From: Margaritispora aquatica
Lineage: Eukaryota > Ascomycota > Leotiomycetes > Helotiales > Discinellaceae
Reading direction: 5' to 3'
Assembly: GCA_007644065.1 (NCBI GenBank)
Contig: VJWN01000023.1
Coordinates: 73,434 to 137,433 of the forward strand
DNA: 64,000 nucleotides
The position numbers and the translations under genes were made by a program. The notes under the pieces are model-generated. The model worked only from the letters and a program-made list of their open reading frames with translations, did no database searches and was not told the origin of the DNA. Positions 34,679 to 46,496 of the stretch are shown here, piece by piece (positions within the stretch are counted from its first letter, which is position 1; the number at the start of each line of letters is the position of its first letter).

Positions 34679-35302
34679 ATGTGTATCTGCGTGACGGAAA
34701 CATGTAAGCTTCTCCCTGCTCCTACACAGACCCCGATTAAACTCCTCGTATTCCACATCTCCCCTCAACGCCCGCCCTCTCCATCCTCGCTCTCTCCCTC
34801 CCTATGCTTCCCACTTCCAACCACCTCGCTAACACCACACCACACAGACGAATGCGGCCACAAGCTCCTCTCACGGCTCTCCTGCGCGCACAACAACCCA
34901 TCTCTCTGCCCGCCCCCAAGCGTGGAAAACACGCAGATAAACCAATACTGCGACTGCGACATGTGCATTGAAGCCGAAAATCGTAGGCGGGAGGAGCGCG
35001 CGGAACGGCTTCGGTTGAGGTTTTTGGCGCAAGAGATGGAGCGGGAGCGGGAAACTGAGGGTGGAGGAGGAGAAGAAAGTGCTGCTACTGCTGGTGGTGG
35101 TGGTGGTGAGGAGGGTGTGGGTGTGGGTGTGGGTGTAGGTGTGGGTGGGAGTGGAGAGGAGAGACAGAAGAAGATTATCTTGCGCTTTAGGATCCCTAAG
35201 ATGGAGAAGAGGCGTCATCGTGATCGGGATGGTGGTAGTGAGAGTGAGGGGCAGGGAAAGGATGAGGCTAGTGGTGGTGTGAGGAGGCGGGAGTCGCTTT
35301 GA
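34679..35302 (+). CDS. Small Cys/His-rich protein B with low-complexity tail
   Basis: Exons 34679-34703 and 34848-35302 give 159 aa. Splicing creates MCICVTETYECGHK, which matches the start of the small protein at 29346-29612 (MCTVNHVIYACDHK). A Cys series follows (LSCAHNNPSLC, then YCDCDMC), then a charged helix (ENRRREERAERLRLRFLAQE), a Gly/Val repeat coded by a GGTGTG minisatellite near 35111-35150, and a basic tail. The intron is 144 nt (GTAAGC donor, CACACAG acceptor). The Cys/His module may bind zinc; the tail looks disordered. Function unknown. Confidence 0.65.
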   Translation: MCICVTETCKLLPAPTQTPIKLLVFHISPQRPPSPSSLSPSLCFPLPTTSLTPHHTDECGHKLLSRLSCAHNNPSLCPPPSVENTQINQYCDCDMCIEAENRRREERAERLRLRFLAQEMERERETEGGGGEESAATAGGGGGEEGVGVGVGVGVGGSGEERQKKIILRFRIPKMEKRRHRDRDGGSESEGQGKDEASGGVRRRESL

Positions 35303-36521
35303 GGCGGGGTTGTTGTGAGGAGGGGGCTTCCCGCCCGCGAAGGAGTTGTGGGTGAGAGTAGCTCCACTTTTTGATCCATTGAGGAGACGGGGTACGGAGT
35401 GGCGATGAGGAAGTAGGACAAACAATCTTCGTTGTCTCCGCTTACCGAACACTCCCTGAGCATGTCTGATTTGACAAGGCGCGCAACAGCACAATAAGAT
35501 AATTGCCATTCACAAATTTTGCCTCTATGCAAGGTTATCGGTTCATTCCAGCAACCGCATAAATATTATGTTGTCAGCTTCGTCTCACTTCAAAAGCGAG
35601 GCGACAAAGGAACAGACTGACAACGCGATAGTCAAGAACAACAGAAAAGAATAAGCAACAAAGGATGCCCCAAGCGAGCATTTGCTACTGACTCACAAAG
35701 CCATGTAGCTAAAGAGCTAGATAAGTACTACCTATCTATACTGCACTTACTCCCAATTCCCAAGTCCTCCACAAAGGTCTCCCCCTGCGCCCTCCTACCT
35801 CAATGGTACTGTTAAGATTTAAACGAGAGAAAGGAAGAGAGGAAGGAGAGATATTTCTAGGTAGGTAGGTAGATTGGAGTATGCAAGTGGTGTTCAGCTC
35901 TACACAGACAGTCTGATATCCGGAAGTGGCGCCGTGAGGAAGATGAGTGTGGCTGCATGTATCAATCGCTGGGCGAATAGACGAACTGATGAATGGCGGG
36001 TTCGAGTAGCCCGTGCTACGTGATATGTGATATCGACATGATGAAGGAGAAAATGAAACATAAGAGCTTGAATTCATCCGCGAATCTAAGTGCAAGATAT
36101 TTATGATCAGGAAAGGCAGGCATGTTTAGCCTTGCACAAGCGTCATTGAATAATAGGTAGGTATTCACATGTGTTGCTACAATAAAGTGAAACAAAGTCT
36201 TACAATTTGTAATTCGGGAATCTAGTTATCAGATAAGAGAAAGACATCAATGAAAGTGGTATTGCGCGCGACAGCGTCAAATGGGTAGGAGTACTATTAC
36301 ATGAGAGTACAATCCAATCCAACAAAAAATATACAAGACAAAAAGAAAGCAGAAGAGATCAGTAATCCAGCCAATCAGGGTCATTGTGGCTCACCCATTT
36401 TTTCCAGTTCTGCGCAGAAACAAAAAGCCTCCCTCCAGCGCCCAGCACGAAATCATGAACAGTAAACATGTGAACCGCAATCGTGACCTCCGTCGTGAAG
36501 TCAGCGACGTACCGGAAGCGT
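35303..36521. other. Intergenic region
   Basis: This 1.2-kb gap between two convergent genes contains a TAGGTAGGTAGGTAGA tract at 35859 and another TAGGTAGG near 36154. The 35736-36095 (-) open frame has no coding character. No gene is supported. Confidence 0.4.
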
Positions 36522-37998
36522 CTACAATGGCTTCCAGATCGGGAGACACAGGATCACCACCACGAAGACCGTGGCGAAAGCGGCTCCGCCCATCAAGCTC
36601 TGCATAAGCACCTTGTGCTGGAGCCGTCGCAGATCAGCATCCTTGACTTTCATTTTTCGGTCGAAGATCATGAGTTTGGATAACCATCTAATGATGAGCG
36701 GGCGGGGCTTCTTTCCGACCTGTGGTCTATCCTCGTCATATACCTCCCATGGCAGGCGTTGTCGCACAGAGAAAAGCATGAGGAAGAAACAAGAACCACG
36801 AAGACCAGAGAGGATAAGCGAGACACCAATGAACCACATGGGCCAGATGCCAATTCCGCGCCAGCGAGAAGCTTCGCGAAAATGAGGCGAGACAAAGGCA
36901 AGGAGGATCATGGCAACGAATCCCATGACTGTGAGGACTATGCCGAGAGTGGTGGCCACGCACAAGGTTTCGAATGTACCATTACCGACACCGAGACGGA
37001 CGAAATTGCGGTGCGAGCAGGACTTGAGTAGTAGGTAGCAATGCTCGGCTGCTGGACGGATGTTCTCAGGGTCCGTAGAGCCGGATTCAATGGCCTCTAC
37101 AATATTCTTTCGCATAGCGGCTGGTAAGTTGAGTTCCTTAGGAGCACCATTGACTAGGAAGAGTTCTTTGATCGTTTCCAGCTCGGCGTGCTTTGCGGTT
37201 TGAGTCTCGGCATCCTCTCGCGAAAGCTCCTCATTATCTGGTGTATCAGAACCACCTTCATCCTCCTCAGGTTGTACCTTGGTGACCATTGAAAAGGGAC
37301 GCTTGTAGAAGGGTGACGTATTGCCTTTGGGTAATGCGCATGATCCATTACCGCATCCAGAACCAGGCTGTACAAAGGCGGCGATGCGTGCATACAGCTC
37401 GGCTATGATACATTAACGACGATTCTCGATAATTGGAAGTAATGAACGTACAATCATCCATCTCAACGCCTCTTGCGACGTCAGGCGTCAAGCCCTCTGG
37501 TTTAGCCATCTCGACATCTTTGGAGTACTCTGACGATCCACCTTCACTGTTTGAAGCTGGAGTGAGCGCTCGAGGAGCATCTGGGAATGCTGTGAGACGA
37601 CCCTGCTCGTAGTTCTTGAACCTATATTGAATCAGATATGGCTCGTTTAATGTATACTCGGGTGTTGTACCAAACGTAAAATTCCAGGTTCTCCGCCGAA
37701 AGTTCGATGTACTTCAAGTACATATAAAAGTCATACAAGGACATAGGACTGCCTTTATACACCATCAGCGAATATTGCAGACTGAGAATGCATGATTCGT
37801 ACAAGTCTTGTTCATCATAATCCTCTCCAGACTGAGCTTCTTGGGCACATCCCGAGTCTTCGATCTGTTCGTCTCCTGACTACTTCGAGGGCTTTGTCCA
37901 GGCGACCCATCCTTCTCCTTCAGAGCAGTAGCGAATTGATTGTAGTCGACATATGTGGGCTTCTTGTACCAGTTCATCCAATCTGGGAGTCCTACCAT
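36522..37998 (-). CDS. RGS-domain protein with C-terminal membrane helices
   Basis: Exons 37998-37803, 37752-37671, 37621-37452 and 37402-36522 give 442 aa. An RGS fold is seen in two parts: MNKTCSPMSLYDFYMYLKY with IELSAENLEFYVWFKNYEQG at about 58-97, and AMRKNIVEAIESG with AAEHCYLLLKSCSHRNFV at about 245-285, separated by a polar insertion. Three membrane helices follow (GIVLTVMGFVAMILLAFV; MWFIGVSLILSGLRG; AFATVFVVVILCLPIW). RGS proteins speed GTP hydrolysis by G-alpha subunits; a split RGS plus membrane tail recalls the Rax1/RgsD class, but I cannot assign an orthologue. Length is close to yeast Rax1. Likely at the plasma membrane or in vesicles. Confidence 0.8.
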
Positions 37999-38558
37999 CT
38001 TGGCGATATTCTAATATCTTGATGAAAATTACAGTAAGGACAGATGATGATGATGAGCTATGATAAGAGACAGCCGATTGAGACAGCGCCATTAGGGGGG
38101 CGCTCAGAACATATAGAGATTGCTCATCTCGTCTTCCGTTAGCAAATTCTTCTAGTCCCATCTGCCCTTCCCGTTCAGGATCGCATCGCTTGTTTAGCTC
38201 CACCCACAGTGCAATTGCCCACAAAGTTCGGGCTTCAGCTCCACCAACTTGCACATGCTGTCTGGACTGGTTTCAAGGTCTCTATTCTCTCTTCATCTTA
38301 ACTCGATGCAGATCCAGAGCTATGGGCATCTAGTGATGAGTCCGGCGATCAGAGATCACTGGTTGAACCAATGGAAGTGGATATTAGCAGAGTCAGTCAG
38401 GGGAAACTCTGTTCTCGAAACATGCTAGTGCCGAGGTGGAGGCTCGATCTTGCAGGTTGGAGCTACGAGTGAGTTGGAAGTAAGGTGAGACCAAGTCACC
38501 AAAGAAGCTAAGGAGACCACGAAGGCCTAGAGATGGATAAGAAGTAGTGTTCGGCGAA

Positions 38559-38614
38559 GTGCGAGTAGTGCAGTGTGAGTAGTTCAGTGTGAGTAGTGCA
38601 ATGCGAGTAGTGCA
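38559..38614. repeat. Tandem repeat, 4 x 14 bp
   Basis: Four adjacent copies of GTGYGAGTAGTKCA (copies start at 38559, 38573, 38587 and 38601), with one or two substitutions each. It lies about 560 bp upstream of the RGS gene start. Confidence 0.85.
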
Positions 38615-39337
38615 GTCCCTATGCAGTACCCAAGAGGACGCGGGGTCAACGCTATGAGATTCAAGTGAATCAGGTCAGAGCGGCTATTGGATGGCGCACA
38701 AGATCGACCGCCACAAAAGCCGAAATAGCTGGATCTTCATCTAGACATTTTCCGTTTGTGCAAGAGCAACAGGTACCCCTCCACCCGCGTCAAATCGAGC
38801 GAATCGATCATCTGGTTTCTGGCATAGTGGAACCCCATGTGGTGGTTCTGGGTAGTTTTGGTGACGTGGATCCTTGATTGGACGAAGGGCATCCGGTCTC
38901 GAAGGAACTACTGCAGCCGCATTTGGCAAAGAAGCAGAAGGGCAATTCTTTGTCGAGAAAGCTTATTCCTCCTTACCCTCAAACCTTTCAGGTTGTCATG
39001 GTGCAACAACCGTCCAACCCCAGCCACGTACCTCAAGAGACTTCAATCTTGTAAGGTAGGTAAGCTGCATAACAAGCTGCCGATGTTCCAAATCTCGATC
39101 AGCCATGGAATGCACATAATAGGTTGATTACGCCTATCTTTGAGCTGAAGAATTGATCGAAAGCAAGTAGTGTTGTTCTTGATTGAGGCCAACCGTCCGA
39201 GGAACAAAAAGTGGAATTTCTAGGTTGTTTGAGTTTGGACCCAGGCCGTGCAATTAACTGTCATGATCCCTCCAACCGCAAAAGCTCGCCGAAGGTACAG
39301 AGGTACCTACCGTACGATACGATGTGATAGGACATGA

Positions 39338-39355
39338 ACGACATGATCATGTCGT
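39338..39355. repeat. Perfect 18-bp palindrome
   Basis: ACGACATGATCATGTCGT is its own reverse complement. It lies in gene-free DNA. It could be a protein-binding site; no other evidence. Confidence 0.7.
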
Positions 39356-39738
39356 GAACTATGATAAATCTGAACACGGGTGGGCTCGTGCTGGCAAAGG
39401 TTCATGAAGATGATTCCTTTTGTTGCACAGACAACTGTCATTTTCACTGCCGAGGCAGTTTGGAGGATCGAATAACGTGGCAGTGGAGCTGTTGGTGTGC
39501 AAGGCGTTAGGAATGGCTTCATGGCCGTGTTTGTTCTTGTGTTTGTTCTTGTGTTGGGAAGAGTGGAAAGGGGAGGAAATCCCCTTGTATCCATAAGGTA
39601 CCTCCAATAAGGTGCCCCAGGCATAAGTCATGTGATCTGATATCCAACAAGCACCTTACCTAGATACCTTACCTTGGCTGGATGAGCGTTCGTTGGATTA
39701 CCTAAAAGTAAGTAAGTCGGAGGTTAGATCTTACTAAG

Positions 39739-39752
39739 GTAAGGTACCTTAC
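39739..39752. repeat. Perfect 14-bp palindrome of TACCTT type
   Basis: GTAAGGTACCTTAC is self-complementary. It sits in a 120-bp stretch crowded with AAGGTA/TACCTT words. Confidence 0.65.
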
Positions 39753-40505
39753 TTTTCCCCCGTCTACAGTGCGATGCATCATCTACCCGACCCGGAACTC
39801 AACTCACTTTGACCTCCACTTCCACTTCCACTTCCCACTTTGTTTGTCTCTTTCGTCCCTTTGGGATCAAGAATCCAAAAACGGGAATTCTTCCAAGTAC
39901 CTCCGTACCTATCATTCATTCCCCTCATGTTTGCAAAACCCACAAAACACACCAATTCAAGAACTCATCCATTTACTCAGCTGAATGTTGCGAGTACGAA
40001 GGTTCAAGCTAGACTCGTCAATGATCAATGGTCAATCATCATACGAGAGTGTCAAGCCTCAGATGTCTCAAAGCACTGATCCGTCCAAACATCTCCGAGG
40101 GTCGAGATCAACCACCTTTGCTATTCACATTGGACCACCGATGTCTCTGATCGACAGACACCGAGGATGCCGGTGCTAGTAGTTCATATCATCCGTTCAA
40201 GTTGAAGAATCTGTCTGCATAATGTGGATTACCGGACATCGGCTGCTCGTGAGATCAATGTAAGTCTTACCTGTGCGTACCGAAAAGCATCGCTTATCAA
40301 CTTGATATCCACTAGAAAAACCCCACAAGGCGAAAGCACAGCAGGATAGAACACAATAATCGACCTCCTGAAATAGTGCACGATAACTATGTACACTCGA
40401 AGGGATATGCAATGAGACAATTGGAGGCGAAATTCTGTCTGGACGTCTCTCTCAAATAGGCATACACACCCAAGTCGGTCTTCCAGATGTCACTCAGCCC
40501 CTCAG

Positions 40506-42553
40506 CTATGACCTCTTGAAGCATGAAGTCATCAACAACGTGTCAGTCCAAACACCATTGCTAAGCGATGGCACGAGCGAGAGAACATAGTTCCAGCTCA
40601 GCAAAAACCCTCCAGCCGACCACTGTTCACAATCAGCACAATGTTTCTCCACAAGAATCTTGGGTCGCTTACCCCGACATAGCCCAGATACACATCCGAG
40701 TTCGCATTCAAAAACGCCAATTGCTGACAAACATACAACACACAGCTTGCCGTGTTTCCTCCCCCAGTTTCGGAGAGGATCGCTTGCCGCCCCGCTGATC
40801 GCAGTGCCAGTGCGAGTGGTGCAAAAGCATTGTCGATGTTGTTCGTCACACACTCTGCGTGGGTACCCGAACTATCAGAATCGAGATAGATGTGCACATC
40901 GTAAATGAGGTTCGTGGTCCTGCCATCTAGATTTGTTACAGTCGCAAGAGCAGCCATGGAACCCGAGGAAACAAAGGTAGCAGCACCGGTCCAACCATTA
41001 CCCGGAAGGAGAATCATTCTTTCAAATTGTCAGTGGTTGCAAGAGGATACTCAGCATACTGCACTGCATAGTGCTGAAAAACATTACTTACTGCGATGTT
41101 GCCCCTGCCTGACGAATCGCTGTCACGGAGGCTTGGACTGTGGTAGCCCAAGTTGTAATATTTGGGACTGCGTATATGTGAGCACGTGATGTTTTCGAGG
41201 TGGAAAGTTATTTTTGTACCATCGTGAGGCTCATTCATGATGCCAAAGATAATTGTTGGGTAATCCTTATACTTAGTCGCCAATTGGGACCACACATTAG
41301 CAAGCTGACCATCAGTTGGTCCTCCTTGTCCGACAATTGCTCCATTCCACCTGGCATCTGGTTATCTGTTAGCTCATACTCCCCCCGTTTGTGATAAAGG
41401 GCTTACAGTTATGGATCTACATCAGTCAGTCAGCAAATTATCTTCAATGATACAAACGTTAAGAACTACTCACATCAAGAATACAATAAGCTCCTGTTTT
41501 CAGACAGCCTTGTACGAGAACGTCATATCTTGCGAAATTCACGTCGTTCAGAGTTCCTCCTAAGACATTCCCGACTAAGAACTGCCAGCCAGCTGGGAGA
41601 CGGAAGATATTCATCTTGTCAGTAGTGACGAAATGATCGAATTGAGCACTGAGTTATGTTAGCACTCGAAGTCACCTTGGACATATTCCGTCTTCTCGCT
41701 CAACATAGAAAAGTACTACACCGAGCCACCCTGTCATCCCTTAATGTGAGAGACGAGGAGAGACGAACAAAGATCTTGATTGCAGAGGATTGCCAAGTAT
41801 TAAGGAGTTCAATTTAGACCACCAAACTCTTGGTTGGCAAAAATTCAGGGGAATGAAGATCCAGGATACTCACTTATCAGGTGTTTGCAGTTGAGACATA
41901 TCTTGCGTTCCCTACCAAGATCAGTTGCGCTCATACTGGTCAATATCAAGGATTCTTACAGTGGTGTCAACGCCGAAATCATATCCAGCCATGTTCACAC
42001 CAGCTTAGAGTTGTTAACATATGTAGCGCTCCTCGTGTACATATATCTAACTTACCAAATCTCGTCTTCCCTGTTGCGCTGGCTGAAGCCGAAGAGGATG
42101 AACTAGTTGAGATCCTAGAGCTTGAGCTTGAAGACGCCTTCGTGCTCGAACTTGAGGAGGAGGTTCTTATAGAGCTTGCCGATGACGATATTGAGGTCTT
42201 GATCGAGGATGAAGACGAAGATGTCCTGCTCGTCGATGTAGCAAGCGTCGTGGGAGCTTGGCCCATTAGCTCTGGCCTCTTATTTGTTCAATATACACAA
42301 TAGAGACGCTACGTACCTGTTCCGGGCACACATTGCGAAAAATAATCGTTATAATACGTGCAAACGAAACCGGAGACACAAGTCGTCGCCCCAACCCAAT
42401 TGATTCCGCCGCCTGTCCCCTCAATCAGTATATTTCATTCACAATAACAAAATCTAAGAGTGATAGATGTTTACATTGTCCCCAAGCAGTTTGCTGTGCC
42501 TCAACTACCAAGCCAAAGGACAAGATCGCTGCTGCTTGAAAGTACTTCATCAT
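40506..42553 (-). CDS. Secreted GH5 endo-beta-1,4-glucanase with N-terminal CBM1
   Basis: Eleven exons keep phase (42553-42475, 42412-42317, 42271-42056, 42003-41960, 41911-41874, 41648-41474, 41416-41407, 41357-41220, 41167-41092, 41018-40673, 40622-40506): 418 aa. A signal peptide ends near residue 19. A CBM1 cellulose-binding module follows (QQTAWGQCGGINWVGATTC, then YFSQC), then a Ser-rich linker and a GH5 domain from about 105 (AGVNMAGYDFG, MNIFRLPAGWQFL, IHNYARWNGAIVGQGG). The acid/base is Glu236 in MNEPHD and the nucleophile Glu348 in LSETGGGN. It cleaves cellulose outside the cell. Exon 7 has only 10 nt. The 218-nt intron 5 is the least certain junction. No other cellulase gene is nearby. 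Confidence 0.93.
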
Positions 42554-45196
42554 GCCAGCTGAAAATGGTACCGATTCGACAACAGTAACGAGAAGGGCAA
42601 GACTAAGAATATGAAGAATAGACGAGGACAAGGACAACACGCTTGATCAGCAACGGGGCATGGCGGTACTTCTATCGATCAAACGTTTCCTTAATTAGAC
42701 CTGCTAACCCACGATGTGATATACTTGTTCAGTGTGGTACATCTGCATACAGCCATAACGACCTGATGAGGCACCTCGGCCAGAACGACCGCGCACCAAC
42801 AAACCCCCAACAAACGGCAACGAAATACATTTATACATGTGAAAATAGCATCTTTGGGTCCGAAACTGGAAATGCCAACTCCATCCTCCATCTACAGCCT
42901 AATCAGGACACAGTCACTCCAAACGAACAGCATTCCTTCCTTCCATCTCTTCTCGATTATCCAGACCCCGACTCCGCTCTATGGATAGTACTATACTATA
43001 CAGTGCTACAGCACATCATCCCCACATTCTGGGCCCAGGAGCACAACTCCGCTCTACTGGTGATGGAGCAGCTGCGGTCCTCGCAACGAGGTGGGTCTTT
43101 CCTTCGAACTTGAAAACAAATGACCAAATCCACGAGCCAAAGAAATACATCGTTACCTTCAGCCTATTTCCTTCCATTCTTCCTGAAACAAAAAAATGTC
43201 AAGTGCACGAATAAACCAAACAAATTCAACAGATCACTTGATCACACACGGATACCTGAGTCTTTCCAGTCCAATCATTTGCAGTCGCAAACATTTTTTC
43301 AACATCTTTTTGAAGGACACGTTCGCGTCTGGCGCCGAGAGATGGAGGCTCTTCTTCCGAGTTACACTGCATGTACAGGAGATCCGGTGATGTTGATTGG
43401 TTGGTGGTGCTAAGGAACTGCAAGTGTGGGTTTGGTTGGTACAGTAAGCGAGTTTCACGTCATGCAGGTTGAGGGGGTGGGGGTTCGGCTATTTGTGGTG
43501 ACAGTACCTTGGGGGCGTGAGAGGGCTTGGGGCGAAGATCTGTTGGAAGGTTTGGGGAACAGTTGATGTTGTTGGTGTTGTCCTAATAAGGATAGAGGGG
43601 TCTCTTGCTGGGAATGGTGGAGGTGAGAGGTGAAGGTGGAAATAGTCCAGTGCTTAATAATGACTTGGAACAGGACGAGTTGGGACGGAGCGAATGCAAG
43701 GCAAGTGATTGACAATTTATGAGGTAAATTCCTGATTCTCTCACTCAAAAGACCATGTGCAGAGATGCACCCTACTCACGAAAATTTTCACATACGAATA
43801 CAGAATCGCAAAGAGACGATTATTCAAGCCTTCGCTTCATCATGAATAGCTCAGATGCAGTTCTGACATCGCGATATCGAATCCTGACAACAGACTAACG
43901 AACCACCTTTCCCAAACGTGAATTAAACATCAATACAGAGTATGCTTCCTCTTCGCACCCATCCTCAGAAACCACAATCGCACGCCCTCTTTCCACAGCT
44001 GCGTTATCAATATCCTGCGTGAGTGGAAACGGGCTACCAAGAATCATCAAACAGATAATCCAAAATTAAGATTGGAGATGAAAACATTCCTCCAGCCACC
44101 AGCATATCTATGATACCTGCGATGCCTTATATTCCAAGTTAGTGGATAAAGCATTATGCTTTTTAGTGTTGAAGATAATACTGCCATCGGATCGAGGACC
44201 ATTGTACCCACGACATTGGAGCTTGATGTAAGTCCCAGGAGAACAAGCCCGCTTGGTTGAGTTGCGGCGACCTGCAATATCAGTGCGAACCCGGAAGCAA
44301 GAGCCCTCACGTGGAAGAGCAGTATATGGATAGTTACTGGTTTCGCTCCCTCGAGATATTTGTTCTCCTTGATCGGTGTGTATTTTGGCATGCTTGTTCT
44401 TGCGTGCAGAGAATTCGCAGCGTCCACGAATCTTCGTAAAATACGAGGAAAAGCTCCAAAACCTCGCCCGACAGTTGCTTTGATATTTAATGCTATCATC
44501 CCAACGAAAAACATCTATCTTTCTTTCCATTGAAATTCAAGCTGAGAGTGTGTGCTTAGGTCCTTCCTTTTCTATATGGTCTTCGGCGGACAAGTGCCTT
44601 ATCTTATTGACGAGAGTAGGATGAATCCGAATAAATGGACACTCATCATCAGCTTTATCACCAGCAGCCGTAACAGGTCACTAGAAAGTATCTTTGCTGG
44701 TTGAATCTCTACTCCCCACTCGATATTGAATCGCTACCATCTTTGTACCGACAGCTCCGGATCCAAAGCTTCATGTATTCTATCCTATCTACGACAAAAC
44801 ATGAGCGAGGACGCTCAGTGTCCAATCTGCTTTGCTCTGACGAGCGGATGGATTCTTTTTGGACTTGCTTGAATTTGCGACTGTGCAGCCCTTCTTCTTG
44901 TCCCAGGTTCATTTCCCGCTTCCTATTGTTCTTCATGGGCAGCTTTAGTTTCCTCCTGAGATGTGAGGAAAGCTTTCATGTGGACACTGTAATATTTGGC
45001 CTTCTAATTTCGAAGGAGTACATAAGGTAGGTAGTTGGTTTAGGAATCATGGTTGCTGAATCTATGTACGTTTGCGTTTGGTTGCCTATGTTTGGCAATT
45101 TTTTTTTTTTGAAAGATGGTATAGCTGTTTGGAGTAATCACTATGCTCTTTACGGCTACTCGGTTCGCAAAATTTTGTAACGAGGAACATTCTGAT
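42554..45196. other. Long gene-poor intergenic region
   Basis: This 2.6 kb runs upstream of the GH5 gene to the 3' end of the first TauD-like gene. Open frames at 42643-43113 (+) and 44047-44514 (-) are 156 and 155 codons but show no domain, no splice partners and no codon pattern that I trust. The start side should hold the GH5 promoter. Confidence 0.4.
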
Positions 45197-46496
45197 CTAC
45201 GATGGCGGATAGCTAGCTGCGATGTTTACCTGATGCATGCTCCTCCCGCCATAGCTTTTGGGGTACTCAATGAACGTGTGCTCCATGCCCCTATTGTTCC
45301 AAATGGCGACGTCGCCCTCCTCATACGGCGCAACCATCACATTCTCAGGACTGACCATCCTCTTCATCAAATTCAACAAGAAGGCCCTCACCTCATCCAC
45401 GTTATCGATAACCTGCACCTCCGCATCCTTGTGCTTCCTGATGAACAACTTTTCCGCAATGATGGCGTGCACCATGAACGCCCCCTTGCCCGTGACGGGA
45501 TTATGCCACACCATGGGCAGTTTCTTCAGCTTGCTCGCTTCCACCTCCGGCCGCTCGCCATCCTGCATCTCGAGCCCCTGGCCCTGCGGGATCGTAATCC
45601 CCATGGAATCCTGCTTGCACCTGCTGATCCACTGATACGGGTGAGCCGCGTACAACACCTCGCTGTTATCGACCATCTCGCGCTCCTCGGGCGTGAACTC
45701 GGCGTACTGCTGCTCGCATGAATAGAAAGCGGTCAGGCCTGGCCTGACTTTGATTTCTCTTCCCGTGCCATCATCCCAGCGTAGCGTCTGCTCCGGTCCG
45801 ACTGGCAATTTCACAGCGCGGAGCGCAGTGACGAGCGGAGGGTCCAGATCGTACCCAGCAAAATCAATGTGCCAGCGGCCGAAACGCGTGATGCCAGAGT
45901 CAATCTCTTCCTGTGTTGGGGGGTCAACTTGGGTTTGGAGGATGGTTGAGGTCCTAAAATCAATGTTTTTGAGTCCAAAGTGATCGTCTCCCTGGTAACC
46001 TGCTCCCACGAGACGGACGCCAGGCGCACCTGGAATCATGTGGGTGGAGACCTGTACGAGCGTCAGCATGTCCCTCTAATCGTTGAAGTAGTAGAAGGAG
46101 GAGGGGGCTGAAAACGTACAGCAGCCAGCAGAGTTGGAGCACCTCTGAAGGTCTTCCTCACGGTTTCGAGACTTCCATGGCCGTGGAGGTCGGGTGCAGT
46201 GGGGTCGAACCTTTTCACGAATTTGAAATGCTCGATTGGCTTGAGATCTTGCTGGCCTTTGACGAGGATAAGTTCATGTTTGTATACGGCCTCTCGAAGA
46301 GCATCAAAGAGGTCATCGTCGACGTGGTTGAGATCGACGCCGCTGACAGTAGCGCCGAACTGAAGGCGTGTTAGCCGACGTGATGCACCAGTATACATGT
46401 GTGATGGGGACGCAAGCTTACCTTGACGTTGGAATCTGGGCCACAGTCAATGGGCGTGATAACCATGGAGCTGACCGAGGACGTTGCGTGAGGCAT
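45197..46496 (-). CDS. TauD-fold Fe(II)/2OG dioxygenase 1 (xanthine-dioxygenase-like)
   Basis: Exons 46496-46422, 46359-46120 and 46051-45197 give 389 aa. The fold is the TauD/TfdA type: FGATVSGVDLN near the N terminus, iron ligands H166 and D168 in RFGRWHIDFAGY, distal H363 in NRGMEHTFIEY, and the 2OG-binding Arg375 in SYGGRSMHQ. The blocks WHIDxxxYxLxPP, PYxWIS and KKLPMVWHNPVTGK are those of the fungal XanA-like subgroup rather than taurine dioxygenases. XanA turns xanthine into uric acid with O2 and 2-oxoglutarate; whether this protein uses xanthine is not shown. A second paralogue lies at 53359-54758. A cluster motif is at 46784, 288 bp upstream. Confidence 0.88.

Larger units (their letters stand above)
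37999..40505. other. Long gene-poor intergenic region
   Basis: This 2.5 kb separates the RGS gene (start side) from the GH5 gene (stop side). It contains a four-copy 14-bp tandem repeat, two palindromes and many AAGGTA/TACCTT words (39640-39760). The open frames here are short and overlapping, without family resemblance. It may host a lineage-specific or non-coding transcript; nothing shows it directly. Confidence 0.4.

Noticed and set aside
34737..35532. Open frames of 60-212 codons on - across the small Cys/His protein B gene
   Set aside because: Shadows of the GC-skewed repeat region; the plus-strand spliced model has the Cys/His signature.
42643..43113. 156-codon open frame upstream of GH5
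   Set aside because: The frame starts about 90 bp before the GH5 ATG on the other strand, has no family resemblance, and fits promoter DNA better.
44047..44530. 155- and 140-codon overlapping open frames on -
   Set aside because: Hydrophobic patches caught my eye, but two equal-length frames overlap, no splice extension was found and no domain is recognised.
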